A stretch of 64,000 bases of DNA from Dipylidium caninum (Eukaryota > Platyhelminthes > Cestoda > Cyclophyllidea > Dipylidiidae), in assembly GCA_017562135.1 (NCBI GenBank), contig QEYB01001436.1, positions 744,001 through 808,000 on the forward strand. Reading direction: 5' to 3'. The position numbers and the translations under genes were made by a program. Positions 21,780 to 32,090 of this stretch are shown piece after piece; position 1 is the first letter of the stretch; every line of letters starts with the position of its first letter. The notes below the pieces were generated by a model. The model saw only the letters and a program-made list of their open reading frames with translations. It made no database searches and was not told the origin of the DNA.

Positions 21780-22171
21780 GTGCCCGAGCGAGTTGGACTG
21801 CATCGGCGAGTTATTACCTCCGCATGAATAGGGATGAGGAACTGCCTCACGCAAATAATCCTCGCAGAATATTTGCTGTTTGTTAGCAGTTCCTGTTGCG
21901 GTAGCACTCAGCAACAAGGCACTTGAACACATTTTCCCTTCTCGTAGGTTATACGCCACCTGGTGAGATGGGTGTCAACGCAGGGATCTGTTTTCATTTA
22001 TCCTTTCGCACCTCTGTGACTTACAGGCTAAAAGGAGCACGAAGAAGTGCATTTAATGAAGAAGTGGACAAAGAGTTTTGACAGAATTCAGTCAAGAAAT
22101 GCACTTCGACGACACCGATTGCACACGACGACATGCAGAAGAGAAGAAGAAAGCACGTGGAGGCGCTTCAT
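21780..22171 (-). pseudogene. Kunitz gene K1, copy 2 (many indels)
   Basis: Start codon (22,171), signal peptide MKRLHVLSSS, acceptor at 22,028 and Kunitz exon (from 22,027) are recognisable against K1 copies 1 and 3. The reading frame breaks repeatedly: at the donor (CTTC for CCTTC), and at several places in the domain. TATA lies at 22,284-22,291. The density of one-base changes suggests poor consensus as much as genuine decay. Confidence 0.55.
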
Positions 22172-22283
22172 GGCTGTGAACGCGGAAAACGGACGGGCGG
22201 AGGCGGAGGTGGAGAAGGAGATGGTGTCGAGGATTTTTCGAGAGGCTGCGACTTGCAGACAGCTTTTGCGTGGGATGCTGCTC

Positions 22284-22291
22284 CTTTTATA
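22284..22291 (-). promoter_or_regulatory. TATA box of K1 copy 2
   Basis: GCGTCTATAAAAGGAGC on the minus strand is followed by the GCAAGTCGCAG motif, as in K1 copy 1. Confidence 0.65.
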
Positions 22292-23329
22292 GACGCTTCT
22301 GTCTGTGGAGAGGGCGATGCGCACAATGCCACGGTTGTAATAAAAATTAACTTATATATATTATACATCACAGGGTCGAGGTGAGGCGGGTCGACGTCTG
22401 TTGGATGGAGGTGAGAAATGAGCCTGCCAAAGGGTTGTGCAAGCAAACGACGACGATTGATGGGAGCGTCGATGCCGCGGGAGGTCTGTTGCAACGTCGA
22501 GATGGTTCGCCTCAATCGGGTCGCCTTTGCGCCAACTCCAGGCTCAGCATGTCACTCACGTCACAATTTGCCATTATTGTGAAACCCGCCTGGTGAATGG
22601 CAACAGGCCACGTTCGTCTGCCCCTCCACACGTCGCTTCCACTTGCTCCAGCCTCTCCACATTAGAGGATTTTCAACAACCCATCGCTCTCCGCCCGTGC
22701 GAACCAAAGCATTTCCCAACCTTTTTTTTCCATAAAATGAGCATTTCTGACGCATGTACAAAGTGCTAAAACAGGAGGCGAGAATATGTGTCTCGTCCAT
22801 CCGGTTTGCACCACATGCGTGTGCTGCATTCTGCTGATTTTTAGCGCTTCGGCCGAGTCTGCGAGGCATCACAAAACTGTGGCGTGTGACTTAATCGCGC
22901 CATTGTGTGTGCGTGACAGATCAACGCATGCACGACGAAGATTTGTTGACTGAACCACGTGTGGGAACGACCGTACGTACTCTGACGACAGACAGCTTTC
23001 CTGAAGTGAACGTTGGTTGGCGGAGCGTTAGATCAATTTTGAGGATTAGAAAACTCCTCCCGTCGGAGGGAATGTCGAAAAAAACTACGAGTCTCACCTC
23101 CACATGCATTGACACAACGAGCGACCACGGACTGGTGGTGGGCAAGCGAACGGGGGCTAAGGCGATTCGCTCCACCAACGACTGCCTCTCCTGTGTGTGA
23201 GAAGGCGACAAAGTGAATGCTGAGACCGTCGCCTGAATTAGGAGGCACGAAAGAAAAGATTGAGGCAACGAAAACAATGTTGCAAGAGACTCCCCACGTT
23301 ATACCATCATCGCCTCACCAACCTTGACC

Positions 23330-24130
23330 GCCTCCTCCTCCTCTCCTGAACTGCTCCTCCTAATCAAATGCTCCTTGTCCCCGCTTCTTGCCAAAGACAC
23401 ATACATTACAACACACTCGTTGGCGTTAGTTTATGCGGCGAACTCAATTGCGGACAAGCGAGTGGCAAAGGCCACAGGCTCCAACTTTCCACACGACGCA
23501 GACGCCGTCATCTCTCAGAAACCTATGATTTCCACCAATATGGCCTCGCCTCCATTCTGCGTGCCTTACTTGCCACTGTCGCTCATCGTCCGAAGTCGCG
23601 ACTCGACTCCACGCTGTAATCTGGCCACCGTCCGCTCACTCACCGGACGAGATGAAGATTTAGACCGAGGACAAAAATGGGCTGCTGGCACATAATATAC
23701 GTGACAACTGGGAAGTACAGGATGGGGAGGGGCGTTGCAATTGTTCACCACCCGCGTGGCCATGAGCCCCTCCCATTCCTTTCCTTTCTTTCTTACCCCC
23801 GCACACCGCTTCCTATCCTTACCCCTCTTCGACGCCTTCCACCGCCTCCACCCGCTGACTGTTGAGTTGAGAGGCGTCAGAGAAACCCGGTCAGGTTGGT
23901 GACAGGCCCCCAGAACTCATTAGTCGCTGTTCCACCTTTACTGGCCAAAGCTTTAAGAGAAAGCAACTTATCCACCAGTGACCCGACGGTTGCAGAAGTG
24001 ACTCCAACGCGTGTTTCATACTTTTCATCCACAACGTGTGCTTAAAATTCCCTGAATTTAAATGCAGCGCCTGAAATGTGAATTGGGGGACGATACAGAC
24101 TACATCTCGCGTACCAAAATACGTGACGAT
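23330..24130 (+). repeat. Inverted repeat IR-B, left arm (unit 2)
   Basis: It matches the unit 1 left arm in direct orientation and the reverse complement of 27,451-28,690. The two palindromes in it (near 23,695 and 24,115) are degenerate: CACATAATATACGTGAC and AAATACGTGAC. Confidence 0.72.
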
Positions 24131-24806
24131 AGGAGACAGGGGGCTGTGGTACGCGCACGACGGAATAGGCGATTCTGATGCAGCAGTGGCAGGGAGAGGC
24201 CGTGTTGAAATCCGTATTGTGGCGCCCTCCGCCTCCGCGCCCTTATCCTCCCTCCCCCTTCTCCTTTACATCTAAACTGCATATAAGCTATCTCTTATGG
24301 CGACTCAAGCGAAGATTATTCAGCATCCGACTAGCTTGTTCGTCTCCCCGGTACCGAAATCTGTCTTTTGTCTGTGACTCCACGTGAAGCACCCGTTCCA
24401 TGCCCACCTCCGGTGTCCGAATGGGCCTGCTGTCCGCGCCTTCACTTCAAAACCGGCTTATTACGAGGAGACGCCCTTCAGGCAAACCTCTCACGACCCT
24501 CATCGATCAGCCCACCGACCTACCTCCCTCCTTAGCTGACAACTTCTCAAATCCTATCAGTAGCCTTACTTACCTGCCAACAAACGCGAATCCACTTAAT
24601 GTTTGTCCTAATACCTTGTATTCCTTTATATCCCATCAGCGTGCTTTTGTGAGTGTTTAGTAAAGATATAAAAAAGCAGTTGTTTCGTAATTGCATGAAA
24701 GTTGGCTTTCCCATTGCGGTGAGCATGGGGGTTACGAGCGGATGCGGGCAAGCGTTGACTCGTCTGCGTTGGTGCCAAAAGCATCCTTTTTTTAGATTGA
24801 TGCCCA

Positions 24807-25169
24807 CTATTCTGCCAACAGACGCTTCACATATTTCTTGTCACACAACAACCTCGCAGTGCTTCTGCTGCGGAATCGGTTTCGGGGGTGTTCCACCGCA
24901 GCCGCCGTAGGTGAAGTGGACGCATTTCTCGCGCTGCGGGTCGAATCCCCACACGGAAATGTTGTCTTGCAACTGCCCCTTTCCAGTGGCAAATGGCATA
25001 CTGAAACGCACGCTGTAAGGATAAGGGAGCAGACAAGAGGCGCGTGGAAATAAGACAACGACAAGCAAAGTAGTCAAATTCGCAAGAGGAAATGCACTTC
25101 GGTGAAGCAGACTCCACAATGCTGCGATGAGGAAGAAGAAGAAGAGGAGGCGAGGCGGAGGGCATTCAT
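24807..25169 (-). CDS. Kunitz gene K2, copy 2
   Basis: Exon 1 (25,169 to about 25,097) starts MNA and encodes a Leu/Phe-rich signal peptide with a small indel relative to copy 1. Exon 2 (25,000-24,807) follows TTTCAG and carries the Kunitz motifs CHLPLERGSC, REKCVHFTYGGC and QKHCEVVV, ending at TAG. C3, lost in copy 1, is present here, and the in-frame TAA of copy 1 is GAA. One base is missing after the second cysteine (TGCAAGACAAC), so the domain is split over two frames. YGGC is canonical. Copies 1 and 2 carry different lesions, so neither alone gives a fully open frame. Confidence 0.55.
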
Positions 25170-25678
25170 GGCTTCGCGGGAGCGCCTCGTAGGCTGCAAC
25201 TCGTCGGCGGCACGTGAGGCTCCCTAGTTTACACACTTCTCGGCATGGAAGCATGCGATGTCTGCGAGAGTCTTCTGGAAAGAAATCTCTTGCTGCCAAG
25301 CAAGTGGAGAGTGAGGCAGGTTTAGTGGTGCCAATGATGGCGCCGCGCGAGTCTGCCATTCAACGTGCACCACCGGCTCTTAGCCCATCGCTCTGATGAT
25401 GGCGCCCTTCAGCCGCGTCTTCACCTCTCCGCGGTGATGCACTGGGCTGGTCCAGCTGAGGCGCCATGTGTGCTCGACCCCGAAAACGACGATTGTCGCT
25501 ACCACATGTCAGAGTTATTGCTGAGGAAGATAGAGACGCTTCAACTTACCCACAAAGGCCATTTCCACTCTCCCCGCCTCGTCCTCGCTCGCCTTTCGTC
25601 TCGCCTCGTCTCGCCTTCGTCTTCGCCTTCGCGACAAATTAACTCTCCTCCGCGCCCTGCCTGTCTCCTCACCTGTCC

Positions 25679-25694
25679 GTCACATATATGTGAC
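25679..25694. promoter_or_regulatory. Perfect palindrome GTCACATATATGTGAC
   Basis: It lies about 510 bp upstream of the K2 copy 2 start. Sequence and position equal unit 1 (16,664), although the flanks have accumulated indels. Confidence 0.68.
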
Positions 25695-26682
25695 ACTTCA
25701 CAAACCGAGGGCCCGAACTCCTCGGGACTGCTTTGAGAGGAGCGACGAGGAGGTGTGAGGCCTTCGTTGAGAAGTAGGAAAGGGCAACTCATCATAGAGT
25801 CAAGCTGTTGACAGAACTGTTCACTTGCTGGCTCATTAAACTAACCCACGAATGTGAGGACGACAGCTGTATTCACTAGTGCGTCAGCTGTGCAATTCTC
25901 ATTTGCTTAAATCCGCTTGCTGACTGTGAAAATGGACTCCACACGTCGCCATGAGGAAGGCACGAAAGGGCAGGATGAGGAGGCTCTGCGCACAAGCTAA
26001 GTGCCTGTGACTGCGTTCAGCGACATGAAGTGCCGCCTGTGCGCTCACTCCCCAGTCTGAAGTGCGCTTCCTTTCGGTGAGTGAAGCATCGCATGGAAAT
26101 GTTTCGCTGTCACGGGGAGGTGCGACGTGGAAGTGCACTCTCAGAATGAGGAGATGCGTCCGTGTTGCCTTGGGTGGATGAGCCACTAAAGACCCACTAA
26201 GGACTCTTCTGCCCCCACTCCGCCTCCGCCGCCTCCCCTCATGACCGCCGTTCGATTGTGTCGACGATCTCCACCTTCACACTCACCCTGCAGCAAATCA
26301 TCCACGAGCGCGTCTCTCGGGCCATTCCAGCGTCCTCCACCGCTTCAAGCTCTTTCTTGCCCACCCGCGACCCCCACTTACCGCCTTCCTTCTCCACTCT
26401 ACGGGACAGCTCATTTATGAGCGGACGCTCGGTTTTCCTCCCACAGCTACTGCTTTTCTAGAAAGCCAACCACGATTTTGATGATTTCTTACACACACAC
26501 ACAAAAAAATCATTTATTACACGGCCAAAAGGTAGGTTTTTGCACTGCGGTGAGCGCAGGAGAGGGAATGCGCTCGTTTCGAGCTGCGGTGTTTGAGTCG
26601 TCACCCGGGGGAGAGGGGAATCGCGTCGGCGAGTTGTTTCCTCCTCCGTCGGATCCTCATGCGGTGGGGGCCAGACTTAACA

Positions 26683-27073
26683 CTACACATACATTCGCAT
26701 GCAGACTTGCTCCCGAACTGGTTGTCATTGCTGGGCGCAACCCGGTCTCAGTTGAATTGAACGCATCTCTTGGTGTGCTTGTCGTATATCCCACGTGGGA
26801 AATGCAGGTAGACACTAACATTCCGCATTCCCATCTACTTTTGGCCACGTTCGATTTCCATGTCGCACATAAAGGTGCCCGCCTGGGAGGAACGAGAAAC
26901 GCGGGTGTCCGTTAGTTCGGGGTGTTTTTATCGGAGGAAGAAAGAGGTGTATGAGGGGGGACAAAGGACAGGAAATTGGACAAATGCAGCATGCAATTTT
27001 CTCTACGTAATACAGGCGGTTGTGCGGAAGAAGACAGAAAAGGACGAGGAGGTGGACGTGGTTGGGCATTCAT
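26683..27073 (-). pseudogene. Kunitz gene K3, copy 2 (interrupted)
   Basis: Start (27,073), leader, donor near 27,007 and acceptor at 26,882 match copy 1. The domain opens with MCDMEIERG and is then broken by an insertion of about 35 bp near 26,811-26,846 that contains an in-frame stop and has no counterpart in copy 1. The tail (REQVCMRMYV, stop at 26,683) is retained. The TATA element near 27,178-27,184 is shortened by one A. Confidence 0.55.
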
Positions 27074-27450
27074 GGCTGCGGCGACCTAGAGGAGGTGGAG
27101 GTCTTGGAGGCGGACAGGACGATGTGTCGCGGGTGTCGAGAAGTCTGCAACTTGCAGGCAGCGTGTGGATGCGCCTTCTTTATAGACGCCTGGGTGTGCT
27201 CAATGCGGTGGTTGTGCGGCTGGGTCGAGGTGAGGGTCGTCGTGGTTTGTTGTTTGTTCGGCAAAGAGAACGCTCGCGGGGAAATAGCCGACGATTGTCA
27301 CCTCCACACGCAATTGCCTCAAACCTGTTCGCGGTGATTCAAGGAAGAGCGAGCGACTCATCAACTTCTGCAAAAGATGGATTAACCCACTCTCCAACTT
27401 ACACGGTCTCACCTTCTGTTCGAGCGCGTCCACAACCCCTGTCTCCTATC

Positions 27451-27466
27451 GTCACGTATTTGTGAC
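27451..27466. promoter_or_regulatory. Palindrome copy GTCACGTATTTGTGAC
   Basis: Identical to the copy at 18,384, it lies about 380 bp upstream of the K3 copy 2 start. Confidence 0.65.
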
Positions 27467-28350
27467 GCGAGCTGTTCTCTTCCCCCCAATTCCACATTTC
27501 AGCTGCATTTAACAGGCGAATTAAGCACACGTTACAACACGCGTTGGAGTCACTTCTGCAACCTCGGGTCGGTGGAGTTGCTTTCTCTAACTTTGGCCAG
27601 TCGGTGGACACACTTGAGTCTGGGGCATGTCACCACCTCCGTGATTTCTCTGACGCCTCTTCATCAGTCAGCGGGTGGAGGCGGTGGAAGGCGTCGAGAG
27701 GGGAAAGAAAGGAGGGAGAAAAGGCCAAAAGGAAAAAAAGAGAGAGAGAAGGAGAGGCAGGAGGTTGTGGAGGGTTGTGCAAAGAGGATAGGGTTGTGGG
27801 TCGTGCGTGTCGCCCCGCGAACGACGGCAGTTCTGAACTCGGACCGCCTTCGCATTTGGCAGTCGGTTTTCGCCAGTGATTCGGGAGACTGCATTAACTC
27901 CAACGCGTCCGCTGGTAGGAAGAGAAGCTGCGCGACGAGACGGAGTGCCAACCAAGGCCGGTGGGGAAGCAGACCCCACGCGCCACCGCATCACCGCCAC
28001 ATCAACGGTGTTCTCGCGCACAACCCTTTGGTAGCCGCATTTCTCCCCATTCCGCAAACAAAATGGCTCCCACCTCGACCCAGCCCACCTGCAAAACAGC
28101 GCTTCTCTGTGTGAGAATTTTGACCTGCAGTGTGACGGATGCTCTCACTTCACCTCCGCGGTTGCGAGAGGCACGAGAGCCTATGAAGCAGTGAAACGGC
28201 CCTCTCTGGCTGAAGGGGGCAGGATTTCTGCCAACCTAAGCAGTAATGGCGACTGCTTGTCCCACAGAGAATGTGAAGGTGAGGAAACATGGGCTCAATG
28301 GCCACGCGGTGGTGACAATCAAACGCCCCTCTCCATCCTGTCTTCCCAGT

Positions 28351-28366
28351 GTCACGTATATGTGAC
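28351..28366. promoter_or_regulatory. Palindrome copy GTCACGTATATGTGAC
   Basis: This is the mirror partner of the copy at 14,874, in the opposite arm of the inverted repeat. Confidence 0.65.
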
Positions 28367-29129
28367 AGCAGCCCATTTTGTCCTCGGTCTAAAGCTTTCA
28401 TCTCGTCCGTGAGTGAGCGGCGGTGGCCACACAGCGTGGAGTGGAGTCGCCGCACTTCGGACGATGAGCGACAGTGGCGTAAAGGCACGCAGAATGGAGG
28501 CGAGGCCATGTGGAAATTCATTTTCTTGAGAGATTGACGCGTCTGCGTCGTGTGGAGTTTGGAGCCTGTGGCCTTTGCCACTCGCTTGTCGCAATTGAGT
28601 TCGCCGCAATAAACTAACGCCAACGAGTGTGTTGGCAAGAAGCGGGCCACGGAGCATTTGATTAGGAGGAGCAGTTTGAGGAGGAACAGTTGAGTAGGAG
28701 GAGGAAGGGGAGGAGGCGATCAAGGTTGGTGGGCGATGAGGTCGCGAGAGGTTTGTTTTCAAACCGTCGGTCTTCTCCACCGGTTGCGGCGACAGCGCCA
28801 ATCGTGGATGATTTGCGTCTGGGTAAGTGAGGGTGAAGGTGGAGAATCGTCAACAAACTCGCTCGGCGGACAAAGCCAGAAGTGGCGGCTGTGGAGGCAG
28901 AGGTGAGTCTGACGATGAATGCGCCAGACAGGATGAGACGCTGCGACGGAAGACAGTCTCCTCATGACGAGGTGAAGGTGGATGTTTTGCCTCTGGGTTG
29001 AGGTGGGAGGCACCGAATCATTTCCACCGCCGAAAGTATTAACGGACATCGTAGTGGAATCAGAAGAGCTCAAATAACGACAATGAAACCCACTCGTCCA
29101 TCTGGTATGTTGTAGCCATTCCTTCCCCC

Positions 29130-29145
29130 GTCACGTATACGTGAC
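29130..29145. promoter_or_regulatory. Perfect palindrome GTCACGTATACGTGAC
   Basis: This fully symmetric copy lies 380 bp upstream of the K4 start codon. Confidence 0.7.
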
Positions 29146-29511
29146 CACAGCTGATCCTTTGCCCACGTTGCGTCCAATGCTTCACATCCGATAAGTGCGC
29201 CCAGTCGAGAAGGGGAAATGAGCATGACGCGGGGAGACAAGGGAAGAAAGGGGCAGGACAGAGAGAAGAGGGTGTTGTTTTCAATAGGGAGAGGCGCCAT
29301 GTGAAAACCTCGTTTCTGGAGATGTGGAGGCGACAATCGTCGTCGTTATTCCCCAGTGAGCGTTCTCTCTTTGTCGAACAAACAAACCACGACGACGACC
29401 CTCACCCCGACCCAGTCGCACCAGCATCGCGTTGGGCTGACAGGAGCGCGTCTATGAAAGAAGGCGCATCCACTCGATGCCGAGAGTTTGTAGCATCAAT
29501 CTTCCGCAGCC

Positions 29512-29935
29512 ATGAATGCCCTCCGCTCCGCCTCCGCCTCCTTTTTCCCTTCATCTTAACCGCTTGTCTGCCTACGTTGTTTGTTCCAAGTTAACTACCT
29601 GTTTTGTCGCCGTTTTCATCATCTAATCTGCCTTCGAAAGAAAGAAAGTCCTCGTCACCATACCGCCAAGCGAAGAGTCCTCACACCATCTCGCCTGCCT
29701 CCAAACAGCCTTGCACCCGCCTCCCCGTCTCATTCCCGTCGCCAACAGCGAGTGTTTTGACAAACTAAAGCTGGCAGAGTGTGACCGTGTGGACGCTCAG
29801 ACTTCCTCCACCCTGACAACTGCGCCCACCCCGTCTTCGCTCACCGCCTCAGCCAACGGACAAGCCTCGACGCCCATTTTCACTGGTTCAAGTCGACAGG
29901 GACTCACGCGCGCGCCTTCACTACCTGCGCCATGA
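29512..29935 (+). CDS. Kunitz gene K4 (partial frame)
   Basis: The promoter block GCGTCTATGAAAGAAGGCGC lies about 65 bp upstream and GCAGCC precedes the ATG at 29,512. The leader begins MNALR; after one extra base its other frame reads LRLRLLFPFILTAC, a signal peptide. The second exon follows CCAACAG (29,748) and reads ECFDKLKLAECDR, giving C-x8-C with P1 Asp. Beyond C2 the frame continues to a stop near 29,935, but C3 to C6 cannot be assigned with confidence. The donor is unclear. K4 is the only array gene on the plus strand with both signal peptide and domain start. Confidence 0.42.
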
Positions 29936-30040
29936 GGTGTTTCTAGTCCATGGCTGCTCCTTTCGCCGACGTGGACGTGAAAGTGGTGATAGAAATGTTC
30001 GTGAGAAGACAGTTGAGGGATCACCGCTTCAACAACTTCG

Positions 30041-30076
30041 AAAGCAGCAGAAGCGGTAGCAGCAGCAGCAGCAGCA
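30041..30076. repeat. AGC triplet tract
   Basis: This is the counterpart of the tract at 8,142-8,191 and has fewer interruptions. Confidence 0.75.
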
Positions 30077-30422
30077 TCCGGATGGAGATTCTCGATGCTG
30101 ATCTTGCGAAAGTGGAGCCGTTGGAGGCGCGTAAGCATCGCTAGGGCTGCGTAAATCCTCCGGTTGCCACCTACCGTGTTACCTACATCCTCATAAGTAG
30201 ATGGAGATGGACTTGAATCGGAGGCACGAAAGACAAGACTGAGGCCAACGAAGACGATGTTGCAACAGACTTCTCACGTCATCATCGCCCTATCAACCTT
30301 GTCCCCCGTGCACAACGCTTTGATTGCAGCTCATGTGCCAATTTGTCATCCTTCAGCGCGTGTACCACTCTCTGCCTCTTTCTCTTTCTAAATGAAATTG
30401 GGAGAAGAAGAAAAGTGCCGAC

Positions 30423-30438
30423 GTCACATATACGTGAC
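30423..30438. promoter_or_regulatory. Palindrome copy GTCACATATACGTGAC
   Basis: This is the unit 2 counterpart of the copy at 20,479. Confidence 0.65.
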
Positions 30439-30882
30439 GAGGTGAGCGGGGTGCACTGGATCCCCGACGGCGGAGATGATGCAGCAGTGGAGAAGAAGAG
30501 GCGATGTAGAAGTCATCTGTGTGTGTGTGTGTGTGGAGAGGCTGGTGCGTCTCTCTCGATCATGTGAGAAGCATGTGGCGGCAGCTTGTGGAGAGGCAGG
30601 AGAACGTGGCCTGCTGCCATTCCCAGAAGTGTTTGGAGGAGTGAAAATGTTGTTGCAAGACGACAACGTTGCTGGGGACGACGATGGCGTGAGAAGTCTG
30701 CATGCAACATCGTCTTCGTTGGCTACAGTCATTTCTTTTGTGCCCTCCATTCAGCAGACCGCTCATCGTTCACGTTGTCACCTTGTTTCCTCATGTGCGT
30801 CATCTGCCAGACAGAAGTGGCTCGCGTCTTGACAGCCTCGAGCGAGGTGGCCACAAAGCACGGAGCCAAGCGCTCCGCCCGG

Positions 30883-31407
30883 GTGACAGACAAGTGGCGT
30901 CAATTACAATGGAAAGGCATCCGATAGTGGAGCATCTGGTGACTCCTCCACAGGCATCGTAAACACCGAAGCGGAGTCCATGGTGAACTCCGATGGTATC
31001 CATAGCTTGTCTAGGTAAGGAGGCATTTCCACGCTCAAGTGTGCTCGTCCCGCAACAAGATGTCAATCAGCGATCAATTTTTTATTTTTCTTTTCTGACT
31101 TCAGAGGAGAATTTTACGTTCGGGAAAAGTGTTTCTTCGAACCAGATAAGCCGCTCGGAAGGCGGTCCAAGAGGTCCGATGGGGGTGGGAAAGGCGAACG
31201 CGGACGTGTGAAATCAAGATAAAAACTCGCGGACAGGTGGGATCAAGCAGAGCCGGAAATGTCCCCCTCCATGTCACAATGCTCGCCTGGAACGTTCAGC
31301 TTAACATTGAGACCTTTGGACAATCAGCGACACGCAGCATTTACAACCAACGAAGAAGGCCGACGGGCTACGTGTCTCGTGACATTCTGGTGTCCGCCAC
31401 CGCTTGA
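30883..31407 (+). pseudogene. Truncated LSM14 3' copy (psi-2)
   Basis: It has the same extent as psi-1: exon remnant to 31,014, intron, last exon 31,105-31,407. It is closer to the parent gene than psi-1, with few indels (one extra A after TTCTTCGA, one extra A in AAATCAAG). The junction at GGTGACAGACAAGTGG is the same, so both derive from one capture event. Confidence 0.8.
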
Positions 31408-31681
31408 GACTCGACACCCTGCCCAACCCCGGGCCGCGTTACCCTGCTGCTATCGCCGCGCCTCCACCGGACGCGTCTACTTACAGGGAGACGCCGAGTT
31501 TGCCCAACAAGTTACTGCTATTCTCGAAAGCCAAGTTCATTTCATTTGTTTATATATTATGAGCTGCGTCCGTTGTGAAAGACTCCCCTCAGCCACGACT
31601 TGTACTCGTCTCGTTCTCTTCCCCGTGGTAAAGCAAGTTGGCGAAATAAAGCATTTGATAGATTTGCACACAATGAGGGAG

Positions 31682-32090
31682 TTATTTTAGTGGGAGAAGC
31701 GGGTGCCGCGAGCGAGTTGGACTGCATCGGCGAGTTATTACCTCCGCATGAAGGGGATGAGGAACTGCCTCACGCAAATAATCTCGCAAGAATATTTGCT
31801 TGTTGTAGCAGTTCCTGTTGCGGTAGCACTCAGCACAAGGCACTTGAACACATTTTCCCTCTCGTAGGTTATACGCCCACCTGGTGAGATGGTTGTCAAC
31901 GCAGGGATCTGTTTTCATTTCATCCTCGCACCTCTGTGGACTACAGGCTAAAAGGAGCACGGAAGAAGTGCATTTAATGAAGAAGTGGACAAGAAGTTGA
32001 CAGAATTCAGTCAAGAAATGCACCTTCGACGACACCGATTGCACACGACGACATGCAGAAGAGAAGAAGAAAGACGTGGAGGCGCTTCAT
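31682..32090 (-). CDS. Kunitz gene K1, copy 3
   Basis: Exon 1 (32,090-32,024) encodes MKRLHVFLLLFCMSSCAIG plus VVE. After a 76-nt intron (32,023-31,948, GTGCAT...TTTTAG) exon 2 starts in phase 1: ACSPQRCEDEMKTDPC, then WAYNLREGKCVQVPCAEC and YRNRNCYN. This is the best K1 copy up to C4 and the extra Cys. One inserted base near 31,800 (TACAACAAGC for TACAACAGC) then shifts the frame; with the base removed the domain would end SCEIIC as in copy 1. Eight cysteines are expected, P1 Val. The TATA element is altered to TACAAAAG (about 32,197), which may weaken transcription. Confidence 0.65.

Larger units (their letters stand above)
27451..28690 (-). repeat. Inverted repeat IR-B, right arm (unit 2)
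   Basis: This is the reverse complement of the unit 2 left arm (23,330-24,130) with an internal extra segment, as in unit 1. Its outer part (28,345-28,690) matches 14,570-14,890 inverted almost base for base. Confidence 0.75.
20950..30885. repeat. Tandem repeat unit 2 of the Kunitz array (indel-rich)
   Basis: It follows unit 1 directly and repeats its gene order. It starts with LSM14 psi-1 and ends where LSM14 psi-2 starts. Compared with unit 1 and unit 3 it carries many one-base indels and several short AT-rich insertions (for example 22,337-22,366), spread over coding and non-coding parts alike. Confidence 0.8.
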
